Origin: Williamsia sp.
GTDB taxonomy: Bacteria > Bacteroidota > Bacteroidia > Chitinophagales > Chitinophagaceae
DNA length: 64,000 bases
Assembly: GCA_015069695.1 (NCBI GenBank)
Contig: JADCRZ010000001.1
Location: 310,001-374,000 of the forward strand
Direction: 5' to 3'
In this document: positions 17,324 to 25,271 of the stretch, in pieces
Position numbering within the stretch: position 1 is the first letter of the stretch
Layout of the letters: every line of letters starts with the position of its first letter
The notes under the pieces: model-generated
Seen by the model: the letters and a program-made list of their open reading frames with translations, nothing else
Told to the model about the DNA's origin: nothing
Databases searched by the model: none
Made by a program: the position numbers and the translations under genes

Positions 17324-18180
17324 GTTTTCAGCAGGTTAAATTCCTGCACCAGGTTATCAAACAGCTCTGTATTGCTTGGTTCGGCTTCTTCTTCCTCCCC
17401 GTCCGGTACCGGATTCTTCATCGCCTCATCTTCTGCAAAGCGGTAGATGCGCCAGGTGCCGTCCGTATACTCCAATGCGCTTAAGTTTTCGATCCAGTCG
17501 CCCGAATTGAGATAGACAATCGAGCCGTGGTCGTTTAGAACCAGCCGCATCTCAGGGTGGTGGATATGGCCGCACACAACATAGTCGTAGTGGTTCATGA
17601 TGCCGATGCCGGCGCTGGTCTGTTCAAAATTGTTGATAAACTTGACGGCCGTTTTTACGCTGTTCTTGATCTTTTTTGAAAGCGACAGCTTGCCTTTTTT
17701 AAATACCTTTTCTGATATGAAATTGGCCATGCTGTTGATCAGGATCAGGGTATCGTAGCCGATCGCGCCCAGCTTGGCCAGCCATTTGGAATGCTGCATG
17801 GTTACGTCAAACACGTCACCATGAAAGATCCAGGCTTTTTTGTTTTCCTGCAGGTCAAGCACCAGCTTGTTTACGATGCTGAACGAGCTCATCTTGAAAC
17901 CGGCGAACCGGCGCAGCATCTCGTCGTGGTTGCCCGGAATATAGTAGACCTTTTTCCCTTTGCCGATCCAGCTCATAAGGAGCCTGACTACCTTCATATG
18001 GCTTTTGGGCCAGTACCGCTTGCTGAACTGCCAGATGTCGATGATGTCGCCGTTCAGCACCACCGTCTTGGGTTTGATGCTGCGCAGGTAGCGCAGCAGT
18101 TCTTTGGCCCTGCATCCGTACGTCCCTAAATGGATGTCGGAAAGAACCAGGATGTCCACTTTTCGCTTGTTGTTTTTCAT
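17320..18180 (-). CDS. LpxH-like UDP-2,3-diacylglucosamine phosphatase family metallophosphoesterase
   Basis: 286 residues. It shows the calcineurin-like metal-binding motifs in order: LVLSDIHLGT (Asp15, His17), VLNGDIIDIW (Asp45), YIPGNHDEML, WIFHGDVFD and VVCGHIHHPEM. The spacing and the RYWPKSHMKV segment resemble LpxH/YbbF-type enzymes, which act on nucleotide-linked lipid A precursors; many Bacteroidota carry several paralogues with other substrates. An acidic C-terminal tail (DGEEEEAEPSNTELFD) is an extension. It is the first gene of the operon with the glycosyltransferase and GH1 genes. Confidence 0.8.
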   Translation of the reverse strand: MKNNKRKVDILVLSDIHLGTYGCRAKELLRYLRSIKPKTVVLNGDIIDIWQFSKRYWPKSHMKVVRLLMSWIGKGKKVYYIPGNHDEMLRRFAGFKMSSFSIVNKLVLDLQENKKAWIFHGDVFDVTMQHSKWLAKLGAIGYDTLILINSMANFISEKVFKKGKLSLSKKIKNSVKTAVKFINNFEQTSAGIGIMNHYDYVVCGHIHHPEMRLVLNDHGSIVYLNSGDWIENLSALEYTDGTWRIYRFAEDEAMKNPVPDGEEEEAEPSNTELFDNLVQEFNLLKT

Positions 18181-18309
18181 GGCTGGATTTTATAGTATCT
18201 GAATGGAGAATAATAATCCCGGAAGAGGAATAAGAATGCTTTGGAGACAAGGTTGCTCAGAGAAGAATAGTATGCTTTCATAGACGGGGATTTATCAGGT
18301 TATGCATAG

Positions 18310-18352
18310 CAGGAACATTGTTGTGTAAACGTTCCTGTTCTGAACGTTTTTC
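18310..18352 (+). promoter_or_regulatory. Two mutually exclusive hairpins in the 414-bp divergent region before cmoA
   Basis: CAGGAAC (18310-18316) can pair with GTTCCTG (18331-18337); alternatively AAACGTTC (18327-18334) can pair with GAACGTTT (18342-18349), followed by a T-run. The second looks like a terminator although no plus-strand gene ends here. The rest of 18181-18594, between the LpxH-like gene and cmoA, holds nothing else that I can name. Confidence 0.35.
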
Positions 18353-18594
18353 ATGTATTCAAATTTCGTTTCCTCATGTGAACAAATGTTTACCTTATCA
18401 TTACGCTTCTGTTAAACTAAAGGGGGCGGCAGGCCTAAATGGTCAACACGGCCTGTTTTATTCAGTCCATGCGCTCTACCCAACCAATTATTTCAGATTG
18501 CTATCTCTGTAACTTACCTTCGGCACACCCTTTGACTATTTATCATTTACGAGACTGAACCGTTACCCAAGTAATTTATCAAACCAAGCTTGTC

Positions 18595-19317
18595 GTGAGC
18601 AAAGACGAAGTATTTAAGGAAATCAAGAAGCCCTCTGATTTTAAGTTCAACAGGACCGTTGTAAATGTATTTGACGATATGGTCAACCGGTCTGTACCCT
18701 TTTATGAAGAGATCCAGCGCATGATCGCAGAGCAATCTGCCTCGCATGCCCGGGAAGGGACTGCGATATATGACCTGGGCTGCTCTACCGGTACTACTTT
18801 TCTGTCTATCAATCCCTTTGTTCCCCCAACAGTTAAATTTATTGGTGTGGATGATTCGCAGGAAATGCTCGCCAAGTGCGATGCAAAGTTCAAGGCTGCC
18901 TGTATTGAGCGCCCTTATGAGCTTGTGCAGGCCGATATAGCACAGCCCCTGCAGATTGAGGCCGCATCGGTGGTGGTGATGTGTTTAACCCTCCAGTTTG
19001 TGCGCCCCCTTTACCGCGAGCGGTTGTTGAAAAGTGTTTATGAAGGGCTGGAGCCGGGTGGAGTAGTGATCCTGGTAGAGAAAATACTGGCAGAGGAAAG
19101 TTCGTTCAACCGGCATTTTATTGATTATTACTATGAAATGAAGCGCCGCCATCATTACACCGAAAATGAAATTGCGCAGAAAAGGGAAGCCCTTGAAAAT
19201 GTGCTGATCCCTTACAAGCTCAGTGAGAACATCCTGCTGCTGAAGGAAACTGGTTTCAGTCATCACGAGATCTTTTTTAAGTGGTACAATTTTGCCGGCA
19301 TCATCGCAAAAAAATAA
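18595..19317 (+). CDS. cmoA: Carboxy-S-adenosyl-L-methionine synthase CmoA
   Basis: 240 residues from a GTG start. The sequence follows E. coli CmoA closely in order: FDDMVNRSVPFYEEI, the SAM loop IYDLGCSTGTTFLSI, FIGVDDSQEMLAKC, LTLQFVRPLYRERLL, LEPGGVVILVEKI and NEIAQKREALENVLIPY. The Arg in QKR (residue 197) aligns, by eye, with E. coli Arg199, which binds the carboxylate of carboxy-SAM. CmoA converts SAM and prephenate to carboxy-SAM, which CmoB uses to make cmo5U at the tRNA wobble position. No cmoB lies here. The next gene, five bases on, is a membrane methyltransferase. Confidence 0.88.
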   Translation: MSKDEVFKEIKKPSDFKFNRTVVNVFDDMVNRSVPFYEEIQRMIAEQSASHAREGTAIYDLGCSTGTTFLSINPFVPPTVKFIGVDDSQEMLAKCDAKFKAACIERPYELVQADIAQPLQIEAASVVVMCLTLQFVRPLYRERLLKSVYEGLEPGGVVILVEKILAEESSFNRHFIDYYYEMKRRHHYTENEIAQKREALENVLIPYKLSENILLLKETGFSHHEIFFKWYNFAGIIAKK

Positions 19318-19321
19318 TTAC

Positions 19322-20062
19322 ATGGTAGCTATCGGGAATTTTTTTTTCAAGTACCGGAACTTCTTGTTTATTTTTCTTTACCTGCTTCTGTTTCTTCCTT
19401 CTCCGGCCATCTTCACAGAGAACAGCTTTGGAACTAATTACTGGATCTGGCCGGTGGTGCTGGGACTGCTCGTAACCTTCTCCGGACAAGCTATCCGGGC
19501 AATGACCATCGGACTTGTATATATAATCAGAGGCGGCAAAAACCGCAATATCTATGCAGAAGACCTGGTTACACAGGGGTTGTTCAGCCATTGCCGCAAC
19601 CCGCTCTATCTGGGCAATATCCTGATGCTGCTGGGCGTGGGCATCCTGTCTAACTCAGCGATTTATGCGTTTATCGTAATGCCTTTCTTCATTTTTATCT
19701 ACCATGCCATTGTGCTTGCAGAAGAAAACTTTTTGCGCAACAAATTCGGGGAGGCTTTTAACAGGTATTGCAGCCAGGTAAACCGCTGGCTGCCTGATTT
19801 CAGGGGGTTGGCTGACACCCTGAGAGGGTTTACCTTTAACTGGCGGCGCTGGCTGCTCAAGGAATACAACACGCAGTTCGTGTGGCTCAGCGGCATTGTG
19901 ATCATTCTTCTTTTTAAGTATCCTCAATTGACACAAGGAGATGCTGACCTGCGCAACTGGGTGCTGGGAGTCAGCCTCCTGGTCATTGTCCTTTATTATT
20001 TTACCATACGCTACCTGAAAAAATCAGGTAAAATGACAGACAGGGTGCTGGCAGTGAAGTAA
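19322..20062 (+). CDS. Isoprenylcysteine-carboxyl-methyltransferase-like (ICMT) membrane protein
   Basis: 246 residues from ATG 19322; a start at 19292 would run into cmoA. Hydrophobic helices near residues 10-30, 40-65, 105-130 and 195-235 surround the conserved loop LVTQGLFSHCRNPLYLGNIL, the typical RHP/RNPxY signature of ICMT/PEMT-type membrane methyltransferases, and EENFLRNKFGEAFNRYCSQVNRWLP, the family's C-terminal motif. Enzymes of this fold methylate lipid or isoprenoid-linked substrates using SAM at the membrane. Start lies five bases after the cmoA stop, so both are probably one operon. Substrate unknown. Confidence 0.75.
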   Translation: MVAIGNFFFKYRNFLFIFLYLLLFLPSPAIFTENSFGTNYWIWPVVLGLLVTFSGQAIRAMTIGLVYIIRGGKNRNIYAEDLVTQGLFSHCRNPLYLGNILMLLGVGILSNSAIYAFIVMPFFIFIYHAIVLAEENFLRNKFGEAFNRYCSQVNRWLPDFRGLADTLRGFTFNWRRWLLKEYNTQFVWLSGIVIILLFKYPQLTQGDADLRNWVLGVSLLVIVLYYFTIRYLKKSGKMTDRVLAVK

Positions 20063-20087
20063 AAAAACAGCCTGCTAATAGCAAGCT
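20061..20087 (-). terminator. Terminator for the minus-strand tssO-like gene
   Basis: An 8-bp imperfect stem at 20069-20087 (AGCCTGCT/AGCAAGCT, loop AAT) is followed on the minus strand by seven T (20067-20061), just downstream of the gene ending at 20109. Confidence 0.6.
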
Positions 20088-20108
20088 GGTCCCCGATAAA
20101 ATAGATGA

Positions 20109-21014
20109 TTAGTTGCCGGATTTTTTCAGCTCATTGACCTGGCTCTGAAGGCTTGCGTTTGCCTGTTTGAGCGAGCTGTTTAAGTTGGTGAGATTGTGGT
20201 TAGAACTTACTTCGGATCTGACGGCCCATTTTAAAAAACTGTTTTCATCGGCGAGCTTTTTATTTTCTTCCATCAGCTTGCTTGTATTCCCGCCATCCGG
20301 ACGGGCTTTCAGCTGGGTCATCAGCTTGGCAATCTGCGCGTCTTTTGATTGCAGATCATCTTTCATCTTGGCAATTGCCTGCGGGTTGCTGCCGGTTTCT
20401 TTTGGAGCGGCTTTTAACTTGTTTTGCAGATCGACGATCTGGGCATCTTTGGCCTGGATGTCGTTTCTTAGCTGGGTAACCTGTGCAGATGAAGAACCCG
20501 TGCCCTGCGCGGCTTTCAGCTGATTTTGCAGGGAAACAAGCTGTCCTTCCTTCACCAGCAATTCGTCCTTTAGTTTTGCAACTTCCTCCTTGTTGCCTGT
20601 TCCCGGTTTACCCCCCTTGGTGAGTGCCTCGTTGATGATAGAAATTGCGCGGGGATTTTTAATGGCTTCTCTGAACAGGTTGAGGGTCGTGGTAACCTGG
20701 GCGCTTTGATCCTGGCTGGAGCCGCCGTGCAGACTGTCCAATGAAGAACGCAGCGATCTCTCTGCGTCTGATACGTCGGCCGCATTTATCTGCTTCTGGT
20801 AGTAAGCGGTGGAATCTGCTGGTAAACTGCCTGGCCCCCTGCCTGATGGGTCTGTGACTGCGGGAGAAGGTGTTTCAGCAGACTGTGAGGCAGCGCCGGA
20901 AAACGGTCCCCAAAAAGCTGCCAGCACCGCTACACATAAGACAAGGGAAATAACAAACAAGCCGATAAACTTTGCTTTGGAGGCGGTCATCTCGGTAGTG
21001 CTTCTCGTGTTCAT
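20109..21014 (-). CDS. Membrane-anchored coiled-coil protein, TssO-like candidate
   Basis: 301 residues. A single N-terminal membrane helix (about 15-37, FIGLFVISLVLCVAVLAAFWG) is followed by a Ser/Pro-rich linker and then long coiled coil with repeated units such as KDAQIVDLQNKLKAA and KDAQIAKLMTQLKA, ending SLQSQVNELKKSGN. This is the layout of an inner-membrane protein with a periplasmic rod. It directly follows the TssN-like gene (38-bp gap), the order tssN-tssO known from Bacteroidota T6SS(iii). TssO assignment rests on topology and position, not on clear sequence motifs; it could be an unrelated coiled-coil protein. Confidence 0.45.
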   Translation of the reverse strand: MNTRSTTEMTASKAKFIGLFVISLVLCVAVLAAFWGPFSGAASQSAETPSPAVTDPSGRGPGSLPADSTAYYQKQINAADVSDAERSLRSSLDSLHGGSSQDQSAQVTTTLNLFREAIKNPRAISIINEALTKGGKPGTGNKEEVAKLKDELLVKEGQLVSLQNQLKAAQGTGSSSAQVTQLRNDIQAKDAQIVDLQNKLKAAPKETGSNPQAIAKMKDDLQSKDAQIAKLMTQLKARPDGGNTSKLMEENKKLADENSFLKWAVRSEVSSNHNLTNLNSSLKQANASLQSQVNELKKSGN

Positions 21015-21052
21015 ATCTATTCACTGTTTTATTCTGCACCGGATCAAATGGC

Positions 21053-21868
21053 TTAGCTTTTTAATTCCTTCCGGGAAGGAAGGGCCTGGGTGCCGGTTGC
21101 TTTCACCCTTTTTACAAAAATCACCGTGTCAGGCTTTATTGCTCTGTTGTCGCCCACGATTACCTCGGGATCAAGTTGGAGTTTTAAAAGGCCTTTCAGG
21201 TACTCTGCAAAAAACTGCCAGCCGTAAAAACGGTTGTTTTCATCGACCGGTTCTATGTGGATATTATAATTTTTTTCAGCTGCCAGCACAAACAGATTAA
21301 ACAGTCTGCTCAATTCCATCTGCAGCGGTGCTTTGATGGAAAAAGACAGAACGGTTTTTTCATCCGGGTTGATCTCCAGCCTAAATGTAACCGGTATGCT
21401 GCTCAGGTAAACTATATCAGGCGAATCCAGCTCATCGTTGAACCCATACCAGACTATAGAACGTGATTCCGGCAGCTTTTTGTATTGGTTCCAGAACTGC
21501 CTCAGCGTAAAAGGCATGAAAAAAGCGCAACTGCTGGCAAATGCCATGAACAAAGTACTGCTGTTTGTAAAAAAATAAAAGGCAAACAGTACAATGCAGA
21601 TCAATGCGGCCAGCAGGGCAGAAAAAGAAAGCCTGCTTGTAAACTTGTCTTCCAGGAACGGCAATCCCCGCTCTATCATGGTTGTATGGAGCAGTCCCAG
21701 ACTGGCAAAACTCAGGAGCTGAACCACTTTCATCAGCCAGAAAAGGAACCCCGAACTTAAGTAAAACACAGAAAAGCAACTCAGTACAAGGGCTGCTAAA
21801 ACATATACTATGATATAGCCCCTGATATTCTTCTGTTCCAGAAAATATAGAGTAACCCCGTTTTTCAT
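21053..21868 (-). CDS. TssN-like membrane protein of Bacteroidota T6SS(iii)
   Basis: 271 residues from the ATG at 21868 (MKNGVTLYFLEQK); the longer opening to 21922 lacks support. Four to five membrane helices fill the first 150 residues. The soluble C-terminal part contains SRLFNLFVLAAEKNYNIHIE, ENNRFYGWQFF and LDPEVIVGDNRAIKPDTVIFV, which resemble what I recall of TssN (a conserved GW-F and LDP-N-I pattern). TssN belongs to the membrane complex specific to subtype iii type VI secretion. None of the sheath, tube or baseplate genes (tssB, tssC, hcp, tssE-G) are in the window, so if the call is right this is a split locus. Confidence 0.5.
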   Translation of the reverse strand: MKNGVTLYFLEQKNIRGYIIVYVLAALVLSCFSVFYLSSGFLFWLMKVVQLLSFASLGLLHTTMIERGLPFLEDKFTSRLSFSALLAALICIVLFAFYFFTNSSTLFMAFASSCAFFMPFTLRQFWNQYKKLPESRSIVWYGFNDELDSPDIVYLSSIPVTFRLEINPDEKTVLSFSIKAPLQMELSRLFNLFVLAAEKNYNIHIEPVDENNRFYGWQFFAEYLKGLLKLQLDPEVIVGDNRAIKPDTVIFVKRVKATGTQALPSRKELKS

Positions 21869-22011
21869 GTAAACTCTTTGTATTGCTTTGCTACCCGATT
21901 TACCAGCCGGGCTTATCCGCATACATAAATTTACTTACTGTATTGCAGGATTTATATGTACGAAAATACTCAAAAACAGGATTAGGAAAAACAGGCCGTA
22001 AACAAAATACA

Positions 22012-22058
22012 AACCCCGGGCAGGCCGCTGCGCTTTGCAGCCGGCCTAGCCCGGGGTT
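22012..22058 (-). terminator. Strong GC-rich terminator of the nitroreductase gene
   Basis: A long stem pairs 22012-22031 with 22037-22058 (AACCCCGGGC... with ...GCCCGGGGTT, one bulge), loop GCTTT. On the minus strand it is followed by TTTGTATTTTG. It lies 28 bases beyond the stop of the nitroreductase gene. Confidence 0.8.
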
Positions 22059-22085
22059 GAAGGAGATAGAAGGAAGATAAATTGG

Positions 22086-22715
22086 TTAAGCCACTTTCAT
22101 AAAGAGTTCATCTACCCCTTTTCTTACTTTCAGGGCATTGGCAAGCACGTCTTTTTCACTGTCGCGATAGCCCAGGGCAAGCAAGGTCACGCTGCGCAGA
22201 CCCTTTTCTTTTAAACTGAGCAGTTCGTCAAGCGCTTCAGGGTCAAAGCCTTCCATGGGGGTTGCGTCCACTCTTTCTTCCGCAGCAGCGGCAATGGCAG
22301 TACCGAACGCGATATAAGTTTGGCGGGCAGCCCATTGGTAATTTTGTTCAGGGGTGCGGCTGGCCAACCGCATCATGGAAGCTTTAAACCCCTCGAGGGT
22401 TTCTACCGGAACACCCCTTACGGTTGAGATATGGTTGATATATTCCTGGATATGTTCTTCGGTCACATTTGCATAGGCTGCAAACACCAGCAGGTGTGAG
22501 CCTTCTACAATGGGAGCCTGGTTAAAAGCTACTTTCTGGATCTTTTTTCTGACTTCTTCATCTTCTATCACCAGCACTTTATAAGGCTGCAGACCCATGG
22601 AGGAAGCAGACAGGCGGGTGGCTTCCAAAATATTGTTTAGTTGTTCAGCAGGTACCGGACGGCCATTCATCCGTTTAGCGGCATACCGCCAGTTGAGTGC
22701 ATTGATCAGTTCCAT
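22086..22715 (-). CDS. Nitroreductase-family NAD(P)H-dependent oxidoreductase (NfsB-like)
   Basis: 209 residues, the normal length for FMN-dependent nitroreductases. WRYAAKRMNGRPVPAEQLNNILEA and RLSASSMGLQPYKVLVIED are the FMN-binding N-terminal motifs; ATPMEGFDPEALDELL and SVTLLALGYRDSEKD are the C-terminal ones. It reduces quinones, nitro compounds or similar electrophiles in the cytoplasm. It is preceded by a TetR-family gene on the same strand, with a shared operator-like dyad in the gap, so it is probably induced by a toxic compound that the TetR protein senses. Confidence 0.9.
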   Translation of the reverse strand: MELINALNWRYAAKRMNGRPVPAEQLNNILEATRLSASSMGLQPYKVLVIEDEEVRKKIQKVAFNQAPIVEGSHLLVFAAYANVTEEHIQEYINHISTVRGVPVETLEGFKASMMRLASRTPEQNYQWAARQTYIAFGTAIAAAAEERVDATPMEGFDPEALDELLSLKEKGLRSVTLLALGYRDSEKDVLANALKVRKGVDELFMKVA

Positions 22716-22744
22716 ATGTTTGTTTTTTTAGTATTGATACTTTT

Positions 22745-22759
22745 CCTAACGATGTTAAC
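22745..22759. promoter_or_regulatory. Probable TetR operator before the nitroreductase gene
   Basis: CCTAACGATGTTAAC is a dyad (CCTAAC / GTTAAC around GAT) 30 bases upstream of the nitroreductase start. Its inverted copy, with one difference in 14 bases, lies just upstream of the tetR gene at 23393-23407. Confidence 0.6.
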
Positions 22760-22776
22760 TTCTGGGGCAAAAAAAT

Positions 22777-23382
22777 TTAGGTTCTCAAGCTGCCGGTAAA
22801 ACCTTCTATAAAGTCGCGTATGATCTGCCTGTTCAACGCTTCATTTCCCCCGGTTGTGCCGCTCATCATGTTGATAGAAACCAATCCGTGCAGCATCGAC
22901 CAGAACGTGTGCAGTTTTAAAAAAGGATTGGTATCAGGCTTGCTGCTCCGGGAGAGTAGTTGGGTGATAGGCGCCTGGATCAGTTCGCTGAATGCCTGCA
23001 GCTCATTGATCTGCCGCACCGTATCGCAACTGGGCATTCCCAGGCCGTACATCAGTTGATAATAGGCTTTGTTGTTAAAGGCAAATTCCCAGTAGGCATA
23101 CGCCATCGCTTCAATCTGGGCGGCAGGATCGGGGTGCTGGTCTTTGGCTTTGGTAAGCTCTTCTACCAGGAGGCCATAGCCTTCACGGGTAAATTCCAGC
23201 ATGATGGCTTCTTTGTTGGCAAAATGATCGTAGATCACCGGCACGCTGTATTCGATGGCTTCGGCAATGCGCCGGATAGAAAGCGCCTGCCAGCCTTCCT
23301 GCTCCACGATCTTACGGGCTTCCCCCAGGATCGAGCAGCGGACACTCTCTTTTTGCCTTATTTTCCGTTCAGCAATACCCAT
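22777..23382 (-). CDS. TetR/AcrR-family transcriptional regulator
   Basis: 201 residues from the ATG at 23382 (MGIAERKIRQK); the upstream in-frame ATG is poorer and would cover the operator-like dyad. The N-terminal helix-turn-helix reads ILGEARKIVEQEGWQALSIRRIAEAIEYSVPVIYDHFANKEAI in pieces, the standard TetR pattern. The C-terminal ligand domain has HTFWSMLHGLVSINMMSGT, the WHG-type effector domain. Two matching dyads, one before this gene and one before the downstream nitroreductase gene, suggest autoregulation and control of the reductase. Confidence 0.9.
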   Translation of the reverse strand: MGIAERKIRQKESVRCSILGEARKIVEQEGWQALSIRRIAEAIEYSVPVIYDHFANKEAIMLEFTREGYGLLVEELTKAKDQHPDPAAQIEAMAYAYWEFAFNNKAYYQLMYGLGMPSCDTVRQINELQAFSELIQAPITQLLSRSSKPDTNPFLKLHTFWSMLHGLVSINMMSGTTGGNEALNRQIIRDFIEGFTGSLRT

Positions 23383-23392
23383 TGTTAGAATA

Positions 23393-23407
23393 GTTAACAG
23401 CGTTAGC
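23393..23407. promoter_or_regulatory. Probable TetR operator before the tetR gene
   Basis: GTTAACAGCGTTAGC has half-sites GTTAAC and GCTAAC (inverted) around AGC, 11 bases upstream of the tetR ATG. It also lies in the gap to the divergent methyltransferase gene at 23472, which may therefore be under the same control. Confidence 0.6.
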
Positions 23408-23471
23408 AAAAGTAAGAAATATTTTTATTTCTCCAAACCATAGGCGGGTATTAACTTTCCTTTTATTTTTT

Positions 23472-24104
23472 ATGCAGGTACAACAGGCATACAATCAATG
23501 GGCTGCGCAGTACGACACCAACGAAAATAAAACACGCGACCTGGAAGGGATTGCCTTGCGCACCCTTCTGGATCCCATTCCTTTCACCAATTGCCTTGAG
23601 ATTGGATGCGGAACCGGCAAGAACAGTCAATGGCTGGTTCAAAAGGCTGAACAACTAACCTCGGTAGATTTTTCTGAAGAAATGCTGGCCAAAGCACGGA
23701 AAAAACTGGCCTCAGATAATGTGGCGTTTGTACAGGCCGACATCAAGCAAACCTGGACCTTTGCCAAAGGACTATACGATCTGGTCTGTTTTAGCCTGGT
23801 ACTGGAACACATTGAAGATCTTGGGCCCATCTTCCGGGAGGCGGCCCGCGTACTGCTGCCGGGTGGATGGGTATATGTGGGTGAGCTGCATCCCTTTAAA
23901 CAATACCAGGGTACCAGGGCCCGCTTTGATACACCTGGTGGGCTCCAGGTGGTGGAGTGTTACAATCACCACGTGTCCGAATTTGTGCAGGCAGCCAGAA
24001 AAGCAGGCTTGCTGTTAGCCGATCTCAACGAATACTTTGATGATCCTGGCAGCACAGGCATGCCTCGAATCCTGACCCTCCTGTTCAAGAAGAAGGACGT
24101 GTAA
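23472..24104 (+). CDS. Class I SAM-dependent methyltransferase
   Basis: 210 residues. The Rossmann-fold motif I is NCLEIGCGTGKNSQWLV (near residue 38), followed by LTSVDFSEEMLAKARKKL (motif post-I), VAFVQADIKQ and YDLVCFSLVLEHIEDLGPIF (motif II/III). BioC/UbiE-type small-molecule methyltransferases share this pattern. The gene diverges from tetR with a 90-bp gap containing the operator-like dyad. Substrate unknown; it is a candidate partner of the nitroreductase/TetR pair. Confidence 0.85.
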   Translation: MQVQQAYNQWAAQYDTNENKTRDLEGIALRTLLDPIPFTNCLEIGCGTGKNSQWLVQKAEQLTSVDFSEEMLAKARKKLASDNVAFVQADIKQTWTFAKGLYDLVCFSLVLEHIEDLGPIFREAARVLLPGGWVYVGELHPFKQYQGTRARFDTPGGLQVVECYNHHVSEFVQAARKAGLLLADLNEYFDDPGSTGMPRILTLLFKKKDV

Positions 24105-24246
24105 AACTATCCGGAACAAGGCGTCGGCAATAATTTTACTTCCCGGTCAAGTTTCCCCAGGATGCTGCAGAAGCCTGCCTGGGAAAATCAAGTTGACCCA
24201 GTATCAAGCTTTGTTTTCCTGCAGAGATTTGAAATAGAATGAGCGC

Positions 24247-25176
24247 TCAAAGTACTCCCTTTATGACCTGCTGCTCCGGATGGGAATGGATCAGGGCCCA
24301 AACATCCTCAATTTTGTAATCGGGGCAGGCACCGGAGCGGCTGGCGATGTAAGAACCGAGTCCGCACGCAAAAGTAAGGGCCTGGTCGTAAGGGACGCCA
24401 GCCAGCACATTGTGTAAAAAGCCGGCCAGAAAAGAATCACCGCTGCCAATGGTATCTGCTACCTGAACCGAATAACCGGGATGCCGCCAGGTTGCGCCAT
24501 CGTGGGCCACCAGGGCACCTTCCCCGCCCATGGTAACAACAATGGTCTCTACCTTGAACTTATCCTGCAAGCTTTTTATTCTTTCCTCCGGACTGGTGTA
24601 ATCACTAAACCAACCGGTGATCAGCTCCAGCTCTGCATTGTTAAGCTTCAGGATGTCGGCCTTGCCCAGCAGGAACTCGATCCAGGTCCGGTGAAAATGC
24701 GGGGGGCGCAGGTTGATGTCGAGCACTTTTTTGGGGGGTGATTCCAGGAGCCGCAAGAGCGTCTCGCGGGAAGTGGCGTTGCGGGAGGCCAGGCTGCCGC
24801 AGATCAGCAGCTCGGCGCCGGCAAGCAGTTCGGTGAACCGGTCTTCCCACCCGATAAAATCCCAGGCTACCGGTTGTACTATATCATACACCACTTCATT
24901 GAACTCATTGGGCGTGGCATGTACCAGTCCGGTAGCGTGCACCGGATCGGTCTGAAAGTATTGGGTACTTACCCCGCTGGAAGCAAAGATATTTCGCAGC
25001 CGGTCACCATAATCGTCTGTTCCGATGCGGGTGATCACGGCCGGATCGTTGCCCAGCTTTTTAAGGTGGTAGGCAACATTCATCGGGGCGCCGCCCGGCT
25101 CAGCACCTGCCGGCAGCACATCCCATAACACTTCGCCGAAACAAACAATTTTAGGGTGAGAAGCTGTTGTGGACAT
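24247..25176 (-). CDS. PfkB-family sugar kinase (fructokinase-like)
   Basis: 309 residues from the ATG at 25176 (MSTTASHPKIVCFGEVLWDV). GGAPMNVAYHLKKLG is the first PfkB signature and DTIGSGDSFLAGFLHNVLAG the second, containing the anion hole and catalytic Asp. The ADP/sugar layout fits cytoplasmic fructokinase or ribokinase-type enzymes that phosphorylate a monosaccharide with ATP. It diverges from the DUF5009 membrane protein gene (95-bp gap). Sugar specificity not determined. Confidence 0.9.
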   Translation of the reverse strand: MSTTASHPKIVCFGEVLWDVLPAGAEPGGAPMNVAYHLKKLGNDPAVITRIGTDDYGDRLRNIFASSGVSTQYFQTDPVHATGLVHATPNEFNEVVYDIVQPVAWDFIGWEDRFTELLAGAELLICGSLASRNATSRETLLRLLESPPKKVLDINLRPPHFHRTWIEFLLGKADILKLNNAELELITGWFSDYTSPEERIKSLQDKFKVETIVVTMGGEGALVAHDGATWRHPGYSVQVADTIGSGDSFLAGFLHNVLAGVPYDQALTFACGLGSYIASRSGACPDYKIEDVWALIHSHPEQQVIKGVL

Positions 25177-25271
25177 ATGGTTAGAGTTAAGATCGTTGCA
25201 AAGCCTGTCCCCGCGGTTTCCGTCTCCCTGCCAAATGTAGGCAAGTTGAGACAATCTCCTACATTTACTCT

